A DNA stretch of 64,000 nt from positions 1,178,001-1,242,000 of the forward strand of contig NZ_CP009247.1 in assembly GCF_001941485.1 (NCBI RefSeq), in the 5' to 3' direction. Source of the stretch: Corynebacterium frankenforstense DSM 45800. Lineage in GTDB: Bacteria; Actinomycetota; Actinomycetes; Mycobacteriales; Mycobacteriaceae. Made by a program: the position numbers and the translations under genes. Of this stretch, positions 1 to 10,092 are shown one piece after another (the first letter of the stretch is position 1; each line of letters begins with the position of its first letter). Under the pieces are notes generated by a model. It did no database searches and was not told the origin of the DNA. It saw only the letters and a program-made list of their open reading frames with translations.

Positions 1-73
1 GCTGTCCTCGATCTCCGCGTGGCGCGGGCGCATCATCATGCACAAGGACCTGCACCCCGAGCTCACCGTGTGA
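1..73 (+). CDS. C-terminal end of an unidentified protein (partial)
   Basis: An open frame runs from base 2 to a TGA at 71-73. It encodes the last 23 residues of a protein, ending in ...RIIMHKDLHPELTV. The gene begins upstream of the window. I do not recognise the family from this tail, so no function is given. It is convergent with the aldehyde dehydrogenase gene that follows, and a strong hairpin separates the two. Confidence 0.5.
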   Translation, partial: LSSISAWRGRIIMHKDLHPELTV

Positions 74-131
74 GCCCGCCGGCGTCAGATTGACGACGCC
101 CCGGTGGTTACCGCGGGCGGGAGCACCCGTG

Positions 132-158
132 GGGCGGGGCGCGGCGTGCGCCCCGCCC
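132..158. terminator. bidirectional hairpin terminator between convergent genes
   Basis: A perfect 11-bp stem (GGGCGGGGCGC at 132-142, GCGCCCCGCCC at 148-158) encloses the 5-base loop GGCGT. It sits between the stop of the partial upstream gene and the 3' end of ald, so it can serve both. There is only a short TT after the stem. Confidence 0.6.
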
Positions 159-165
159 TTCGCCG

Positions 166-1686
166 TCAGAAGAGTCCCGTCGCCTGCGGGTCGTAGGAGA
201 CGAGCACGTTCTTGACCTGCTGGTAGTGGCTGAGCGCCATCAGGTGGGTCTCGCGTCCGATGCCGGACTCCTTGTATCCGCCGAAGGCCGCGTGCGCCGG
301 GTAGTTGTGGTACTGGTTCACCCACACCCGGCCGGCGTGGATGGCGCGCGCGGCGCGGTAGATGGTCATCGACTGCCGCGACCACACCCCGGCGCCGAGG
401 CCGTAGTTGGTGTCGTTGGCGATCGCCACGGCCTCGTCGAAGTCGCGGAACGTCGCCACCGAGAGCACCGGGCCAAAGATCTCCTCGCGGAAGATGCGCA
501 TCGAGTTGTCGCCGAGGAAGACCGTCGGCTCGACGTAGTAGCCGCCCTCGGTGCCCTCGGGCTGCGCGGCCTTCCCGCCGATGAGCGTCTTCGCACCCTC
601 GGAGGGGCCGACGTCGAGGTAGCCGCAGATCTTGTCCATCTGCTCCTGCGAGGCCTGCGCGCCCATCATCGTGTCGGTGTCCAGCGGGTTGCCGGTGCGG
701 ATCTGGCGGACGCGCTCGACGCCGAGCTCGAGGAACTCGTCGGCGATCGACTCGTGGACCAGCGCGCGCGACGGGCAGGTGCACACCTCGCCCTGGTTGA
801 GGGCGAACATGGCGAAGCCCTCGACGGCCTTGTCCCGGAAGGCGTCGTCGGCGTCCATGATGTCGGGGAAGAAGATCGAGGGTGACTTGCCGCCCAGCTC
901 CAGGGTGACCGGGATGATCTTGTCCGCCACGGCCCGGTTGATCATCTTGCCCACCTCGGTCGAGCCGGTGAAGGCGATCTTGCCGATGCGCTCGGAGCCC
1001 GAGAGCGCCGCGCCGGCCTCCTCACCGAGACCGTTGACGATGTTGAGCACGCCGTCGGGGACGATGTCCGCGATCAGCTCCGCGACCAGCAGGATCGACG
1101 CCGGGGTCTGCTCGGCCGGCTTGAGCACCACGGCGTTGCCGGCGGCCAGGGCGGGCGCGAGCTTCCAGGAGGCCATGAGGATGGGGAAGTTCCACGGGAT
1201 GATCTGCGCGACCACGCCGATCGGCTCGTGGAAGTGGTAGGCGACGGTGTCGTGGTCGATCTGGCTGGTGCGGTCCTCCTGGGCGCGCAGCGCACCCGCG
1301 AAGTAACGGAAGTGGTCGACGGCCAGCGGCAGGTCCGCGGCGAGCGTCTCGCGCACCGCCTTGCCGTTGTCCCAGGTTTCGGCGACGGCGAGGGCCTCGA
1401 GGTTCTCCTCGATGCGGTCGGCGATGCGCAGCAGCACGTTCGCGCGCTCGGCCGGGGAGGTGCGTCCCCAGGCGTCCTTGGCGGCGTGCGCGGCGTCGAG
1501 CGCGGCCTCGACGTCCGGCGCGGTCGAGCGCGGCACCTCGCAGAAGACCCTGCCGGTCACGGGGCTGATGTTCTCCAGGTAGCGGCCCTCGGCGGGCGGC
1601 ACCCACTCGCCGCCGATGAAGTTCTCGTAGCGGGGCCGGAAGTTGACGACGGCACCCTCGGTGCCGGGATTCGCGTAGACGGTCAC
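166..1686 (-). CDS. ald: NAD-dependent aldehyde dehydrogenase (acetaldehyde dehydrogenase type)
   Basis: This 506-residue member of the aldehyde dehydrogenase superfamily oxidises aldehydes to acids with NAD+. The [11 protein letters not shown] signature places it near the AldB/ExaC acetaldehyde dehydrogenases. The general-base Glu is in TLELGG (about residue 263), the catalytic Cys is in GEVCTC (about 302), and the PWNFP cofactor motif is near 164. I chose the GTG at 1686 (MTVYANPG...) over the ATG 45 bases upstream because AAAGGA lies 8 bases before it and the length fits the corynebacterial Ald I recall. The leader carries nested inverted repeats that suggest a repressor. It is transcribed alone, convergent with the upstream partial gene. 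Exact substrate range cannot be read from sequence. Confidence 0.9.
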   Translation of the reverse strand: MTVYANPGTEGAVVNFRPRYENFIGGEWVPPAEGRYLENISPVTGRVFCEVPRSTAPDVEAALDAAHAAKDAWGRTSPAERANVLLRIADRIEENLEALAVAETWDNGKAVRETLAADLPLAVDHFRYFAGALRAQEDRTSQIDHDTVAYHFHEPIGVVAQIIPWNFPILMASWKLAPALAAGNAVVLKPAEQTPASILLVAELIADIVPDGVLNIVNGLGEEAGAALSGSERIGKIAFTGSTEVGKMINRAVADKIIPVTLELGGKSPSIFFPDIMDADDAFRDKAVEGFAMFALNQGEVCTCPSRALVHESIADEFLELGVERVRQIRTGNPLDTDTMMGAQASQEQMDKICGYLDVGPSEGAKTLIGGKAAQPEGTEGGYYVEPTVFLGDNSMRIFREEIFGPVLSVATFRDFDEAVAIANDTNYGLGAGVWSRQSMTIYRAARAIHAGRVWVNQYHNYPAHAAFGGYKESGIGRETHLMALSHYQQVKNVLVSYDPQATGLF

Positions 1687-1696
1687 GGTCGGCGTC

Positions 1697-1759
1697 CTTT
1701 CGGTAGGGGCGGAAAGTTGTTTCGTGAACAACAGGTGTGACCGCCGACACTACCGAAAG
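1697..1759 (-). promoter_or_regulatory. ald control region with nested inverted repeats
   Basis: CTTTCGGTAG (1697-1706) and CTACCGAAAG (1750-1759) form a perfect 10-bp inverted repeat flanking the upstream region of ald. The inner arm contains the ald ribosome binding site. Between them lies a second palindrome, GTTGTT-TCGTG-AACAAC (1716-1732), the usual size of a dimeric repressor operator. A weak -10 (TAGTGT on the minus strand, 1752-1747) lies in the outer arm. Sequence supports a control site; the regulator is unknown. Confidence 0.45.
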
Positions 1760-1870
1760 ATTGACGACGTCGCGCCGGCCCCGCGGCGTGCAGCCGCCCG
1801 CGCGGTGCGTGGCCGCCCGGAGCGGCGGGTGCCCGCGCCCCGCGGGGACGCTGGCGCCCTGCGCGGACGC

Positions 1871-3268
<1,398 letters not shown>

Positions 3269-3363
3269 GTGCTCTTTCCTTTCCGTGGTGTTGCGGGTAC
3301 GGTCGCGGCTGGGGCATGGCGTTCGGTGACCGGTTTCACAACCACGATAGACATGTAACCGAA

Positions 3364-3409
3364 ATTTGGCCCTGACAATCGGGGACTTAACTGGCAACGG
3401 ATGCCAAAT
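3364..3409. promoter_or_regulatory. candidate TetR operators in the gabD/tetR divergent region
   Basis: TGGCA-ACGGA-TGCCA (3392-3406) is a perfect 5+5 palindrome with a 5-base spacer. An outer pair, ATTTGGC (3364-3370) and GCCAAAT (3403-3409), is also perfectly inverted. Both lie between the divergent gabD and TetR starts in a locally AT-richer stretch (3340-3450), as expected for an autoregulated TetR operator. Binding is inferred, not shown. Confidence 0.4.
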
Positions 3410-3511
3410 GCCTGTCGGGCTATGTATCGTTGTTGCCTGAATAAAAACGCGGCCGGACGGCCGTGACGCGATACGAGACAGTCGGTGTTCACCGACGGGT
3501 AAGGAGGGGTG

Positions 3512-4423
3512 ATGAGCGCACGTAAACGTCGGCGCGGACGGCCCCCGGGCCTGACCCGGAAGGTGATCGGCGCGGCGGCGATGGAGATCGTCGAGGCTGA
3601 CGGCGCTTCCGCGCTGACCATGGTCCGGCTCGCCGAGAAGCTGGGGGTGGCCCCGTCCGCCCTCTACAACCACATCTCGGGCAAGGACCAGCTGCTCGTC
3701 TTCGTCCAGGACGAGGTTCTCTCCCGGGTCGACACCTCCGCCCTCGCGGAGCTCGCGCGGACGGTGCGCGCCGACGGTGCGAGACCGGCCGGGCGGGATC
3801 GGGGGCTCCCGGAAAACCACGGGCTTTCCCGTGCCGCCGGGGACACCGGTTCCGCCGACGCCCCGCGGTCCCGCGGGAAGCAGCTGCGCGCCGCGCTCGA
3901 GCACTGGGCGCGGTCCTACCGCACGGTGCTGGCCGAGCAGCACGAGCTGATCCCCCTGATCGCCACGCTGCCGGTGGCCGGCTCGCCGAACATCCGGAAC
4001 ATGTACGAGGTCGTCGCCCGTGCCATGCTCGCCGGCGGCATCCCGGACCACGACGTCGTGCCGGTCATCGTGGCCTTCGAGAACTTCCTCTTCGGTGCCG
4101 CGATGGACTACAACGCCCCGCCGACGATCTTCACCGCCGGCCCGGGCGACGTGGTCACCCCGGCCTTCGCGCGCGTGCTCGACGCCTACACCGGCGTCAT
4201 TGACGGGGGAGCGGCCGCCACCGGGCGCTCCGAGGCCCCCGCGGACCCCGGGGAACTGATCGACGACAGCTCCGCGGCCGCCGCCGGCCTGGCCGGCCAG
4301 GTCGAGGACCTCGAGTCAGCCATCGAGGGCGCGCGTAACCCCTACGCCGCGGTGCCCGTAGAGTGGGGCCTCGGGCGGCTGCTCGACGGCGTGGAGCAGA
4401 TCGTCGAGGACGCCGAGGGCTGA
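3512..4423 (+). CDS. TetR family transcriptional regulator
   Basis: This 303-residue repressor has an N-terminal TetR helix-turn-helix (about residues 8-58, including LTMVRLAEKLGVAPSALYNH) and a C-terminal domain of the TetR_C type with AAMDYNAPPTIFTAGP. AAGGAGG at 3501-3507 precedes the ATG at 3512; a GTG at 3509 is in frame but too close to that site. It is divergent from gabD, so it probably controls gabD and itself in response to a ligand I cannot identify. The region between DNA-binding and ligand domains (about residues 88-125) is longer and more polar than usual, and so is the C-terminal tail past about residue 240. The gene ends convergent with the HxlR gene. Confidence 0.85.
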   Translation: MSARKRRRGRPPGLTRKVIGAAAMEIVEADGASALTMVRLAEKLGVAPSALYNHISGKDQLLVFVQDEVLSRVDTSALAELARTVRADGARPAGRDRGLPENHGLSRAAGDTGSADAPRSRGKQLRAALEHWARSYRTVLAEQHELIPLIATLPVAGSPNIRNMYEVVARAMLAGGIPDHDVVPVIVAFENFLFGAAMDYNAPPTIFTAGPGDVVTPAFARVLDAYTGVIDGGAAATGRSEAPADPGELIDDSSAAAAGLAGQVEDLESAIEGARNPYAAVPVEWGLGRLLDGVEQIVEDAEG

Positions 4424-4470
4424 CGCCTTCGCGGCGGTGGCCGGGTCCCGTCCCGCGGTGGGAGGCCGGC

Positions 4471-4551
4471 CCCGCTGCACCGCCTCGGTGCTAGTCCCGC
4501 CGCACCGCGTGGGTGCTAACCCCGCCGCACCGACTAGGTGCTAACCCCGCC
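4471..4551. repeat. three tandem 25-bp hairpin repeats
   Basis: Three 25-bp units (4471-4495, 4496-4520, 4521-4545) plus the start of a fourth (CCCGCC) lie head to tail. Each unit contains GCACC-N5-GGTGC, a perfect 5-bp stem at 4477-4491, 4502-4516 and 4527-4541. The stems are identical while the 5-base loops differ (GCCTC, GCGTG, GACTA). The array separates convergent TetR and HxlR genes; the last hairpin overlaps the HxlR stop codon by one base. It may act as a bidirectional terminator. Confidence 0.7.
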
Positions 4552-4903
4552 CCGCGCGGAGCTCCTGATACCCCTCGCCCCATTCGGCGAGCGCGTTGAG
4601 GACGGGGGAGAGGCTCGCGCCCAGCTCGGTCAGTTCATAGACCACGCGCGGGGGAACCTCGGGGTAGGCGGTGCGGGTCAGCAGGCCGTCGTCGGCCATC
4701 TCCCGCAGGTTCGTGGTGAGCATCTTCTGGCTGACGCCGTCGATGTTCGCCTTGAGCTCGCCGAAGCGCAGCGGCCCGCGCCGCAGCTCGCGCAGGATGA
4801 GCACCTTCCACTTCTTGCCGATGACCGCCAACGACGTCTCGACCGGGCACGCCGGCAGGTCTGAGGCGGCGATGCGCGTCGTCTTTGTGCCGGTTGAAGC
4901 CAT
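4541..4903 (-). CDS. HxlR family (MarR-like winged helix) transcriptional regulator
   Basis: This 120-residue regulator has the full HxlR domain (about residues 19-110): CPVETSLAVIGKKWKVLILREL, then the recognition region and the MLTTNLREMADDGLLTR wing. A single conserved-position Cys (Cys19) fits the redox- or quinone-sensing subgroup (QorR/YodB-like), although sensing itself is inference. CGGAGG lies 6 bases before the ATG. It is divergent from an NAD(P)-binding oxidoreductase gene, the usual target arrangement for this family, with a near-palindrome between them. The stop codon touches the last unit of the tandem hairpin array. Confidence 0.88.
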   Translation of the reverse strand: MASTGTKTTRIAASDLPACPVETSLAVIGKKWKVLILRELRRGPLRFGELKANIDGVSQKMLTTNLREMADDGLLTRTAYPEVPPRVVYELTELGASLSPVLNALAEWGEGYQELRAGRG

Positions 4904-4940
4904 GAGTTACCTCCGGGTGCCTCGGTTTCCATTTGCTGCC

Positions 4941-4959
4941 TAGTTACCAAAAGATACTA
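4941..4959. promoter_or_regulatory. candidate HxlR operator
   Basis: TAGTTAC-CAAAA-GATACTA is an imperfect inverted repeat (arms TAGTTAC versus TAGTATC) in the AT-richest stretch between the divergent HxlR and oxidoreductase genes. Size and placement fit an HxlR dimer site that could control both promoters. Assignment is by position and symmetry only. Confidence 0.45.
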
Positions 4960-5110
4960 CAGTCGCTTGACGACGGCGCGGGTACCCCACCTGCGCCGGT
5001 ACAGAACGCACTGCGGGACGAGCCTCGCGAGAGAAGCAGGGTCGGCCGAGAGCAGTGCAGGCAGAGATCAGCGCAGTCAAAGAACCGTGCAAGACAGAAG
5101 GAGTTCAACC

Positions 5111-5743
5111 ATGAAGTTCGCAGTCATCGGAGCGAACGGCAAGGCCGGTAGCCGCATCGCCGCCGAGGCCACCTCGCGCGGGCACGACGTCACCGCCGTG
5201 GTGCGTCGGGCCAACGAGTCCGAGGCGGCGCACGAGCTGCGCCGGGACGCAGCGGAGCTGACCGCCGAGGACCTCTCCGGCTTCGACGTCGTCGTCGACG
5301 CCCTGTCCTTCCCGCTCGACGCGCAGGACCAGCACGCGGCCACCGTGACCACCATCGCCGACGCCCTGGCCGGCACCGACACCCGCCTCATCGTCGTCGG
5401 CGGCGCGGGCAGCCTCTTCGTCGACGAGGCGCACTCGAAGATGCTCGCCGAGACCCCGGACTTCCCCGAGGCCTTCCTCCCGGTCGCCCGCGGCCAGATC
5501 CGCCAGCTCGAGGTGCTGCGCGGCCGTGAGGACGTCCGCTGGACGTTCATCAGCCCGGCCGCGGACTTCCGCGCCGACGGCGAGCGCACCGGCGAGTACG
5601 TCCAGGCCGGCGAGGAGTTCACCACCGACGCCGAGGGCGACTCGGCGATCTCCTACGCCGACTATGCCGTCGGTCTCGTCGACGAGGCCGAGGCCGACGG
5701 CGACGCCGCGCACGTCAACGAGCGCATCTCGCTGCGCTGGTAG
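5111..5743 (+). CDS. NAD(P)-binding Rossmann-fold oxidoreductase (NmrA/SDR-atypical type)
   Basis: This 210-residue protein begins MKFAVIGANGKAGSRIAAEA, the GxxGxxG dinucleotide-binding loop of atypical short-chain dehydrogenases and NmrA-like proteins. RGHDVTAVVRR follows, where an Arg suggests NADP(H) preference. GAAGGAG lies just before the ATG at 5111. The gene is divergent from an HxlR regulator, so it is probably induced by a reactive or electrophilic compound. The leader is long (about 150 bases) and I see no other gene in it. The reaction is unknown; NAD(P)H-dependent reduction of quinones or aldehydes is one possibility. Confidence 0.8.
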   Translation: MKFAVIGANGKAGSRIAAEATSRGHDVTAVVRRANESEAAHELRRDAAELTAEDLSGFDVVVDALSFPLDAQDQHAATVTTIADALAGTDTRLIVVGGAGSLFVDEAHSKMLAETPDFPEAFLPVARGQIRQLEVLRGREDVRWTFISPAADFRADGERTGEYVQAGEEFTTDAEGDSAISYADYAVGLVDEAEADGDAAHVNERISLRW

Positions 5744-5755
5744 TTCAGTTAGCGC

Positions 5756-6646
5756 CTAGCTCTGGTACGCGCCGCGGTCCAGCGTGTCGCACTGCGCCAT
5801 CTCGCCGGAGTTGTAGCCGGCGAGGAAGGCCTCCTGGCGCTGCTGCGAGGAGCCGTGGGTGAAGGCCTCGGGGTTGACCTCGCCGCCGCTGCGGCGCTGG
5901 ATGTTGTCGTCGCCGACGGCGCCGGCGGTCTCGACGGCGGAGGCCAGCTGGTCCTTCGAGATCGGCTCGAGGTCGCCGCCGTTCTCGGCGTCCGCGTAGT
6001 GGGCCCAGATGCCGCCGTAGCAGTCGGCCTGCAGCTCGATCTTCACCGCGTTCGAGTCCTCGCCGGGGTTCTCGTAGTCCGAGAGCCCGAGGGTGCCCTC
6101 GAGGTTCTGGATGTGGTGGCCGAACTCGTGGGCGACGATGTACTCCTGCGCCAGCGGGGCGTTCTCGCCGCCGAGCTGGCCGAGCTGTTCGAAGAAGGAG
6201 ACGTCCAGGTACAGCGTCTGGTCGGCCGGGCAGTAGAACGGGCCGGTCTGTGCGGAGGCGAAACCGCAGCCGGTCTGCACCGAGTCGCGGAAGATCTCCA
6301 CGCCCGGCTTCTCGTAGGTGATGCCGGCCTGCTCGGGCAGCACCTTGTCCCAGACCTCGTCGACCGAGTAGGCGGTGTAGAGCACGCGGCAGTCGTCGTG
6401 CTCGTTGGCGTCCGCGCCCGTCTCGCAGTGGTCGAGGTCGTAGGCCTGCGCGCCCTGCTCCGCCTGGCCCTGGTCGGCGCCCCCGCCGCCCAGACCGATG
6501 TCCGCCGGATTGCCGCCGAGGAGGAGGAAGAGGCCGACGAGCACCAGGCCGCCGAGCCCGCCGCCCACGGCGATACCGCCGCGGCGACCCCCGGAGGAGG
6601 TGCTCACTCGGTCGGTGCTGCGCTGGAGGTCACCACGGAAAGTCAT
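5756..6646 (-). CDS. neutral zinc metallopeptidase (YpfJ family), membrane anchored
   Basis: This 296-residue protein has a polar N-terminus, one membrane segment (about residues 25-45, [14 protein letters not shown]) and a C-terminal domain with the zincin motif HEFGHH (about 173-178) within [14 protein letters not shown]. Length and motif match the neutral zinc metallopeptidase family represented by E. coli YpfJ. The N-in, C-out topology would place the catalytic domain outside the membrane. Conserved Cys residues ([23 protein letters not shown]) suggest disulfides in that domain. The ATG at 6646 has no clear ribosome binding site, but a CATGAT hexamer 6 bases upstream suggests a leaderless message. 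It is divergent from aspS, as I recall in other corynebacteria. Its substrate is unknown. Confidence 0.85.
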   Translation of the reverse strand: MTFRGDLQRSTDRVSTSSGGRRGGIAVGGGLGGLVLVGLFLLLGGNPADIGLGGGGADQGQAEQGAQAYDLDHCETGADANEHDDCRVLYTAYSVDEVWDKVLPEQAGITYEKPGVEIFRDSVQTGCGFASAQTGPFYCPADQTLYLDVSFFEQLGQLGGENAPLAQEYIVAHEFGHHIQNLEGTLGLSDYENPGEDSNAVKIELQADCYGGIWAHYADAENGGDLEPISKDQLASAVETAGAVGDDNIQRRSGGEVNPEAFTHGSSQQRQEAFLAGYNSGEMAQCDTLDRGAYQS

Positions 6647-6658
6647 GGACTGATCATG
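6644..6658 (-). promoter_or_regulatory. probable leaderless promoter of the metallopeptidase gene
   Basis: On the minus strand CATGAT (6658-6653) is followed by 6 bases and the ATG. No Shine-Dalgarno sequence is present, so transcription probably starts at the start codon. No convincing -35 is seen. Confidence 0.35.
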
Positions 6659-6695
6659 CCACACGCCCACTGCACGGGCGCGGCCGGCGGGAGGG

Positions 6696-6701
6696 TAAAC
6701 T
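6696..6701 (+). promoter_or_regulatory. -10 box of aspS
   Basis: TAAACT lies 46 bases before the aspS start codon in the aspS/metallopeptidase divergent region. It is the only good TAnnnT hexamer in that interval. The -35 region is not clear. Confidence 0.4.
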
Positions 6702-6747
6702 GTGCGGACGTATTCTGGCATCTTACGAGGAAAGGACGTGTGGCCTC

Positions 6748-8583
6748 GTGCTGCGCACTCATCTCGCGGGGGAACTCCGCAAAGACCACGCCGGTGAGAC
6801 GGTCACCCTGACCGGTTGGGTGGCCCGTCGTCGCGACCACGGCGGCGTCATCTTCATCGACCTGCGCGACCGCTCCGGCGTCGCCCAGGTCGTCTTCCGT
6901 GAGTCGGAGGTCGCCGAGCGCGCCCACGACCTGCGCAGTGAGTACTGCATCAAGGTCACCGGCGTGGTCGAGGCCCGCCCCGAGGGCTCGGAGAACCCGA
7001 ACCTGCCCTCCGGCGCCATCGAGGTCAACGTCTCCGAGCTGGAGATCCTCAATCCCTCGGCGGCCCTGCCGTTCCAGATCGACGACCCGTCCGCCTCCGG
7101 TGAGGTCGGCGAGGAGACGCGCCTGAAGTACCGCTACCTCGACCTGCGTCGCCACGACCAGCACGAGGCGCTGCGCCTGCGCTCCAAGGCCAACCACGCC
7201 GCCCGCGCCGTCCTCGACGCCCACGACTTCACCGAGATCGAGACCCCGACGCTGACGCGCTCCACCCCGGAGGGCGCCCGCGACTTCCTCGTGCCCGCCC
7301 GCCTGAAGCCGGGCAGCTGGTACGCCCTGCCGCAGTCCCCGCAGCTGTTCAAGCAGCTGCTGATGGTCGCAGGCATGGAGCGCTACTACCAGATCGCCCG
7401 CTGCTACCGCGACGAGGACTTCCGCGCCGACCGCCAGCCCGAGTTCACCCAGCTCGACATCGAGATGAGCTTCGTCGACCAGGAGGACATCATCGCCCTG
7501 GCCGAGGAGATCGTCACCGAGCTGTGGAAGCTCATCGGCTACGAGGTCAAGACCCCGATCCCGCGCATGACCTACGAGGAGGCCATGCGCCGCTACGGCT
7601 CCGACAAGCCGGACCTGCGCTTCGACATCGAGATCACCGAGTGCACCGACTTCTTCAAGGACACCACCTTCCGCGTGTTCCAGAACGAGTACGTCGGCGC
7701 GGTGGTCATGGACGGCGGCGCCTCGCAGCCGCGCCGTCAGCTCGACGCCTGGCAGGACTGGGCCCGCCAGCGCGGCGCCAAGGGCCTGGCCTACATCCTC
7801 GTCGGCGAGGACGGCGAGCTCTCCGGCCCGGTGGCCAAGAACATCACGGACGCCGAGCGCGCCGGCATCGCCGAGCACGTCGGCGCCAAGCCGGGCGACT
7901 GCATCTTCTTCGCCGCCGGCGAGACCAAGTCCTCGCGCGCCCTGCTGGGTGCCGCCCGTGGCGCCATCGCGGAGAAGCTGGGCCTGATCAAGGACGGCGA
8001 CTGGGCCTTCACCTGGGTCGTCGACGCCCCGATGTTCGAGCCGTCCGCCGACGCGACCGCGTCCGGCGACGTCGCCCTGGGCCACTCCGCCTGGACCGCC
8101 GTGCACCACGCCTTCACCTCGCCGAAGCCGGAGTACCTCGACACCTTCGACAAGGACCCGGGCAGCGCGCTGGCCTACGCCTACGACATCGTCTGCAACG
8201 GCAACGAGATCGGCGGCGGCTCCATCCGTATCCACCAGCGCGACGTCCAGGAGCGCGCCTTCCAGGTCATGGGCATCACCGAGGAGGAGGCCCGCGCGAA
8301 GTTCGGCTTCCTGCTCGACGCCTTCGCCTTCGGCGCCCCGCCGCACGGCGGCATCGCCTTCGGCTGGGACCGCATCGTCAGCCTGCTCGGCGGCTTCGAC
8401 TCCATCCGCGACGTCATCGCCTTCCCGAAGTCGGGCGGCGGCGTGGACCCGCTGACCGACGCCCCGGCGCCGATCACCGCGGAGCAGCGCCGCGAGTCCG
8501 GCATCGACGCCAAGCCGAAGAAGAAGGGCGGCCAGGACGACAAGGCCGCCGCGGCCGAGAAGAAGGCCCAGCCCGAGAAGTAG
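6748..8583 (+). CDS. aspS: aspartyl-tRNA synthetase (bacterial type)
   Basis: This 611-residue class IIb synthetase charges tRNA with aspartate in the cytoplasm. It has an N-terminal OB anticodon-binding fold (about residues 15-105, [23 protein letters not shown]), motif 2 ([20 protein letters not shown]), the bacterial insertion (GAD) domain and motif 3 (GIAFGWDRI). The C-terminus ends in a lysine-rich, probably disordered tail (about the last 25 residues). AGGAAAGGA lies 11 bases before the GTG at 6748. Many actinobacteria use a nondiscriminating AspS that also charges tRNA-Asn; sequence alone does not settle that here. Downstream is a strong hairpin. Confidence 0.97.
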   Translation: MLRTHLAGELRKDHAGETVTLTGWVARRRDHGGVIFIDLRDRSGVAQVVFRESEVAERAHDLRSEYCIKVTGVVEARPEGSENPNLPSGAIEVNVSELEILNPSAALPFQIDDPSASGEVGEETRLKYRYLDLRRHDQHEALRLRSKANHAARAVLDAHDFTEIETPTLTRSTPEGARDFLVPARLKPGSWYALPQSPQLFKQLLMVAGMERYYQIARCYRDEDFRADRQPEFTQLDIEMSFVDQEDIIALAEEIVTELWKLIGYEVKTPIPRMTYEEAMRRYGSDKPDLRFDIEITECTDFFKDTTFRVFQNEYVGAVVMDGGASQPRRQLDAWQDWARQRGAKGLAYILVGEDGELSGPVAKNITDAERAGIAEHVGAKPGDCIFFAAGETKSSRALLGAARGAIAEKLGLIKDGDWAFTWVVDAPMFEPSADATASGDVALGHSAWTAVHHAFTSPKPEYLDTFDKDPGSALAYAYDIVCNGNEIGGGSIRIHQRDVQERAFQVMGITEEEARAKFGFLLDAFAFGAPPHGGIAFGWDRIVSLLGGFDSIRDVIAFPKSGGGVDPLTDAPAPITAEQRRESGIDAKPKKKGGQDDKAAAAEKKAQPEK

Positions 8584-8680
8584 CAGTACACCGCGGTCCG
8601 GCCCGCTGACGCGGAGCCGGTCCCCACACCGACGCGCCGCCGGCCGCCCCAGGGCAGCCGGCGAACCGTTGCCCGCAGCG

Positions 8681-8714
8681 CGCGGCGGGAGGACAATGGA
8701 GTCCCCCCGCCGCG
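8681..8714. terminator. hairpin downstream of aspS
   Basis: CGCGGCGGG (8681-8689) pairs perfectly with CCCGCCGCG (8706-8714). After one A-C mismatch, GGAC pairs with GTCC inside, leaving a 6-base loop. It lies between aspS and the phosphotransferase-like gene and is a candidate terminator, although it has no U-tract. Confidence 0.5.
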
Positions 8715-8757
8715 TTCTCGCGCGCGGGACGTGTGCAACACAAGGAGAAGTCCGCCC

Positions 8758-10092
8758 GTGCCCACCGAACCCAGAACCCCCGCAGTCCCGGACATCGAGG
8801 AGATCTGCAGATCCGCGGAGCGCCAGCTCGCCCGGCGCTTCGGCGGCACCCAGAAGATCACCGGCTCCGAGGAACTGCACGGTACGGGCAACTCGGTCGT
8901 GCTGCGCGTGCGGCTGGCGGCCAACCCCTTCCTCCAGGAACGCAGCCTGGTGGTCAAGTACATCCCGGTCACCGACGACGAGCTCGACGACGCCGCGCTC
9001 GTGCGCGAGATCGTGGCCTACCAGTTCACCACCTCGCTGCCCGAGGAGGCCCGACCCGGCCCGGTGCTGCTCGCCTACGACATCGACGAGCGCACCATCG
9101 TCATCTCCGACTCCGGCGACGGCGACACCTTCGCCGACCTGCTGGACACCGGCGATGCCGAGGATCGCCTCCAGATCCTGCGCAACCTGGGCCAGGCCCT
9201 CGGCCGCATGCACGCGGCGACCGCCGAGCGCGAGCAGGACTTCGAGACCCTGCGCACCCGGCTGGGGCGCACCTACCCGGACGCGGCCTCCGTCAACCGC
9301 TACCGCTCCACGGCCCACCGCTTCGTCATCGACCGCGGCATGGAGCTCATCCGCTCCGTCGGGATCACCGTCCCCGGTCCCGTCGAGGAGCTCGGCCGCG
9401 AGGCGGCCAAGCGTCTGCAGGGCGGGCGCCGCGCCTTCACCCCGATCGACCTCTCGCCCGACAACATCATCGTCGCCGGACGCACCCAGTTCCTGGACTA
9501 CGAGTGGGCGGCCTTCCGCGACGTCGGCTTCGACCTGGCCTCGGTCATCTCCGGCTTCCCGGGCTTCTTGACCACCCGCCCGATCAGCGACGACGAGGCC
9601 GACGTCTTCGTCGACGCCTGGACGCACGAGGTCGACCAGATCTGGCCGACCGTGCGCGACGACCACGCCCTGCACGGCCGGCTCGTCACCGCGCTGCTCG
9701 GCGTGGCCCTGGCCGAGGTGGCCAACCTGCACTACGGCTCCTCGCACAACGTCGTCGACGCCGTCGCGGCCGCCGCCGGTGACGCCTCCATCGGGCGCTA
9801 CCCGGAGGACGTCACCCCGGCCGAGCGCCTGCTGGCCGCCCCGGGCAGCCTCGACTTCTCGGACGCCGAGCTGATGCTGCGCCGCGACCTCTTCGAGACC
9901 TTCGAGGCGCTGGCCCGCTTCGCCGGCCGCGAGGCGACCTGCCGCCAGGCGGACCCGCGCACCCGCGTGGTCACCGGTTTCGCCGAGGCGCTGGCCGAGC
10001 TCCTCGACGACTCCGACGCCGCCCTGGGCATCGACGCCGACCGTGACTCCGCGCCCGGCGCCGAGGACCACCGCGACCCCGAGGCCAGGTGA
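8758..10092 (+). CDS. aminoglycoside phosphotransferase-fold protein of unknown substrate
   Basis: This 444-residue protein looks like a divergent member of the APH/protein-kinase-like phosphotransferase fold. It has a substrate loop [11 protein letters not shown] (about residue 40), a VVKYI lysine strand, a long central helix, a catalytic-like [13 protein letters not shown] (the usual HxD is reduced to a lone Asp before a conserved Asn) and a metal-site-like [20 protein letters not shown] lies 7 bases before the GTG at 8758. Its last bases overlap rarA (GTGA), so the two are co-translated. I recall an uncharacterised gene at this position in C. glutamicum. Whether it is an active kinase is uncertain because the catalytic His is missing. 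Confidence 0.7.
   Translation: MPTEPRTPAVPDIEEICRSAERQLARRFGGTQKITGSEELHGTGNSVVLRVRLAANPFLQERSLVVKYIPVTDDELDDAALVREIVAYQFTTSLPEEARPGPVLLAYDIDERTIVISDSGDGDTFADLLDTGDAEDRLQILRNLGQALGRMHAATAEREQDFETLRTRLGRTYPDAASVNRYRSTAHRFVIDRGMELIRSVGITVPGPVEELGREAAKRLQGGRRAFTPIDLSPDNIIVAGRTQFLDYEWAAFRDVGFDLASVISGFPGFLTTRPISDDEADVFVDAWTHEVDQIWPTVRDDHALHGRLVTALLGVALAEVANLHYGSSHNVVDAVAAAAGDASIGRYPEDVTPAERLLAAPGSLDFSDAELMLRRDLFETFEALARFAGREATCRQADPRTRVVTGFAEALAELLDDSDAALGIDADRDSAPGAEDHRDPEAR

Noticed and set aside
3269..4051. Long N-terminal extension of the minus-strand gabD gene
   Set aside because: It runs antisense through the TetR gene, and the GTG at 3268 has a good ribosome binding site and gives family length.
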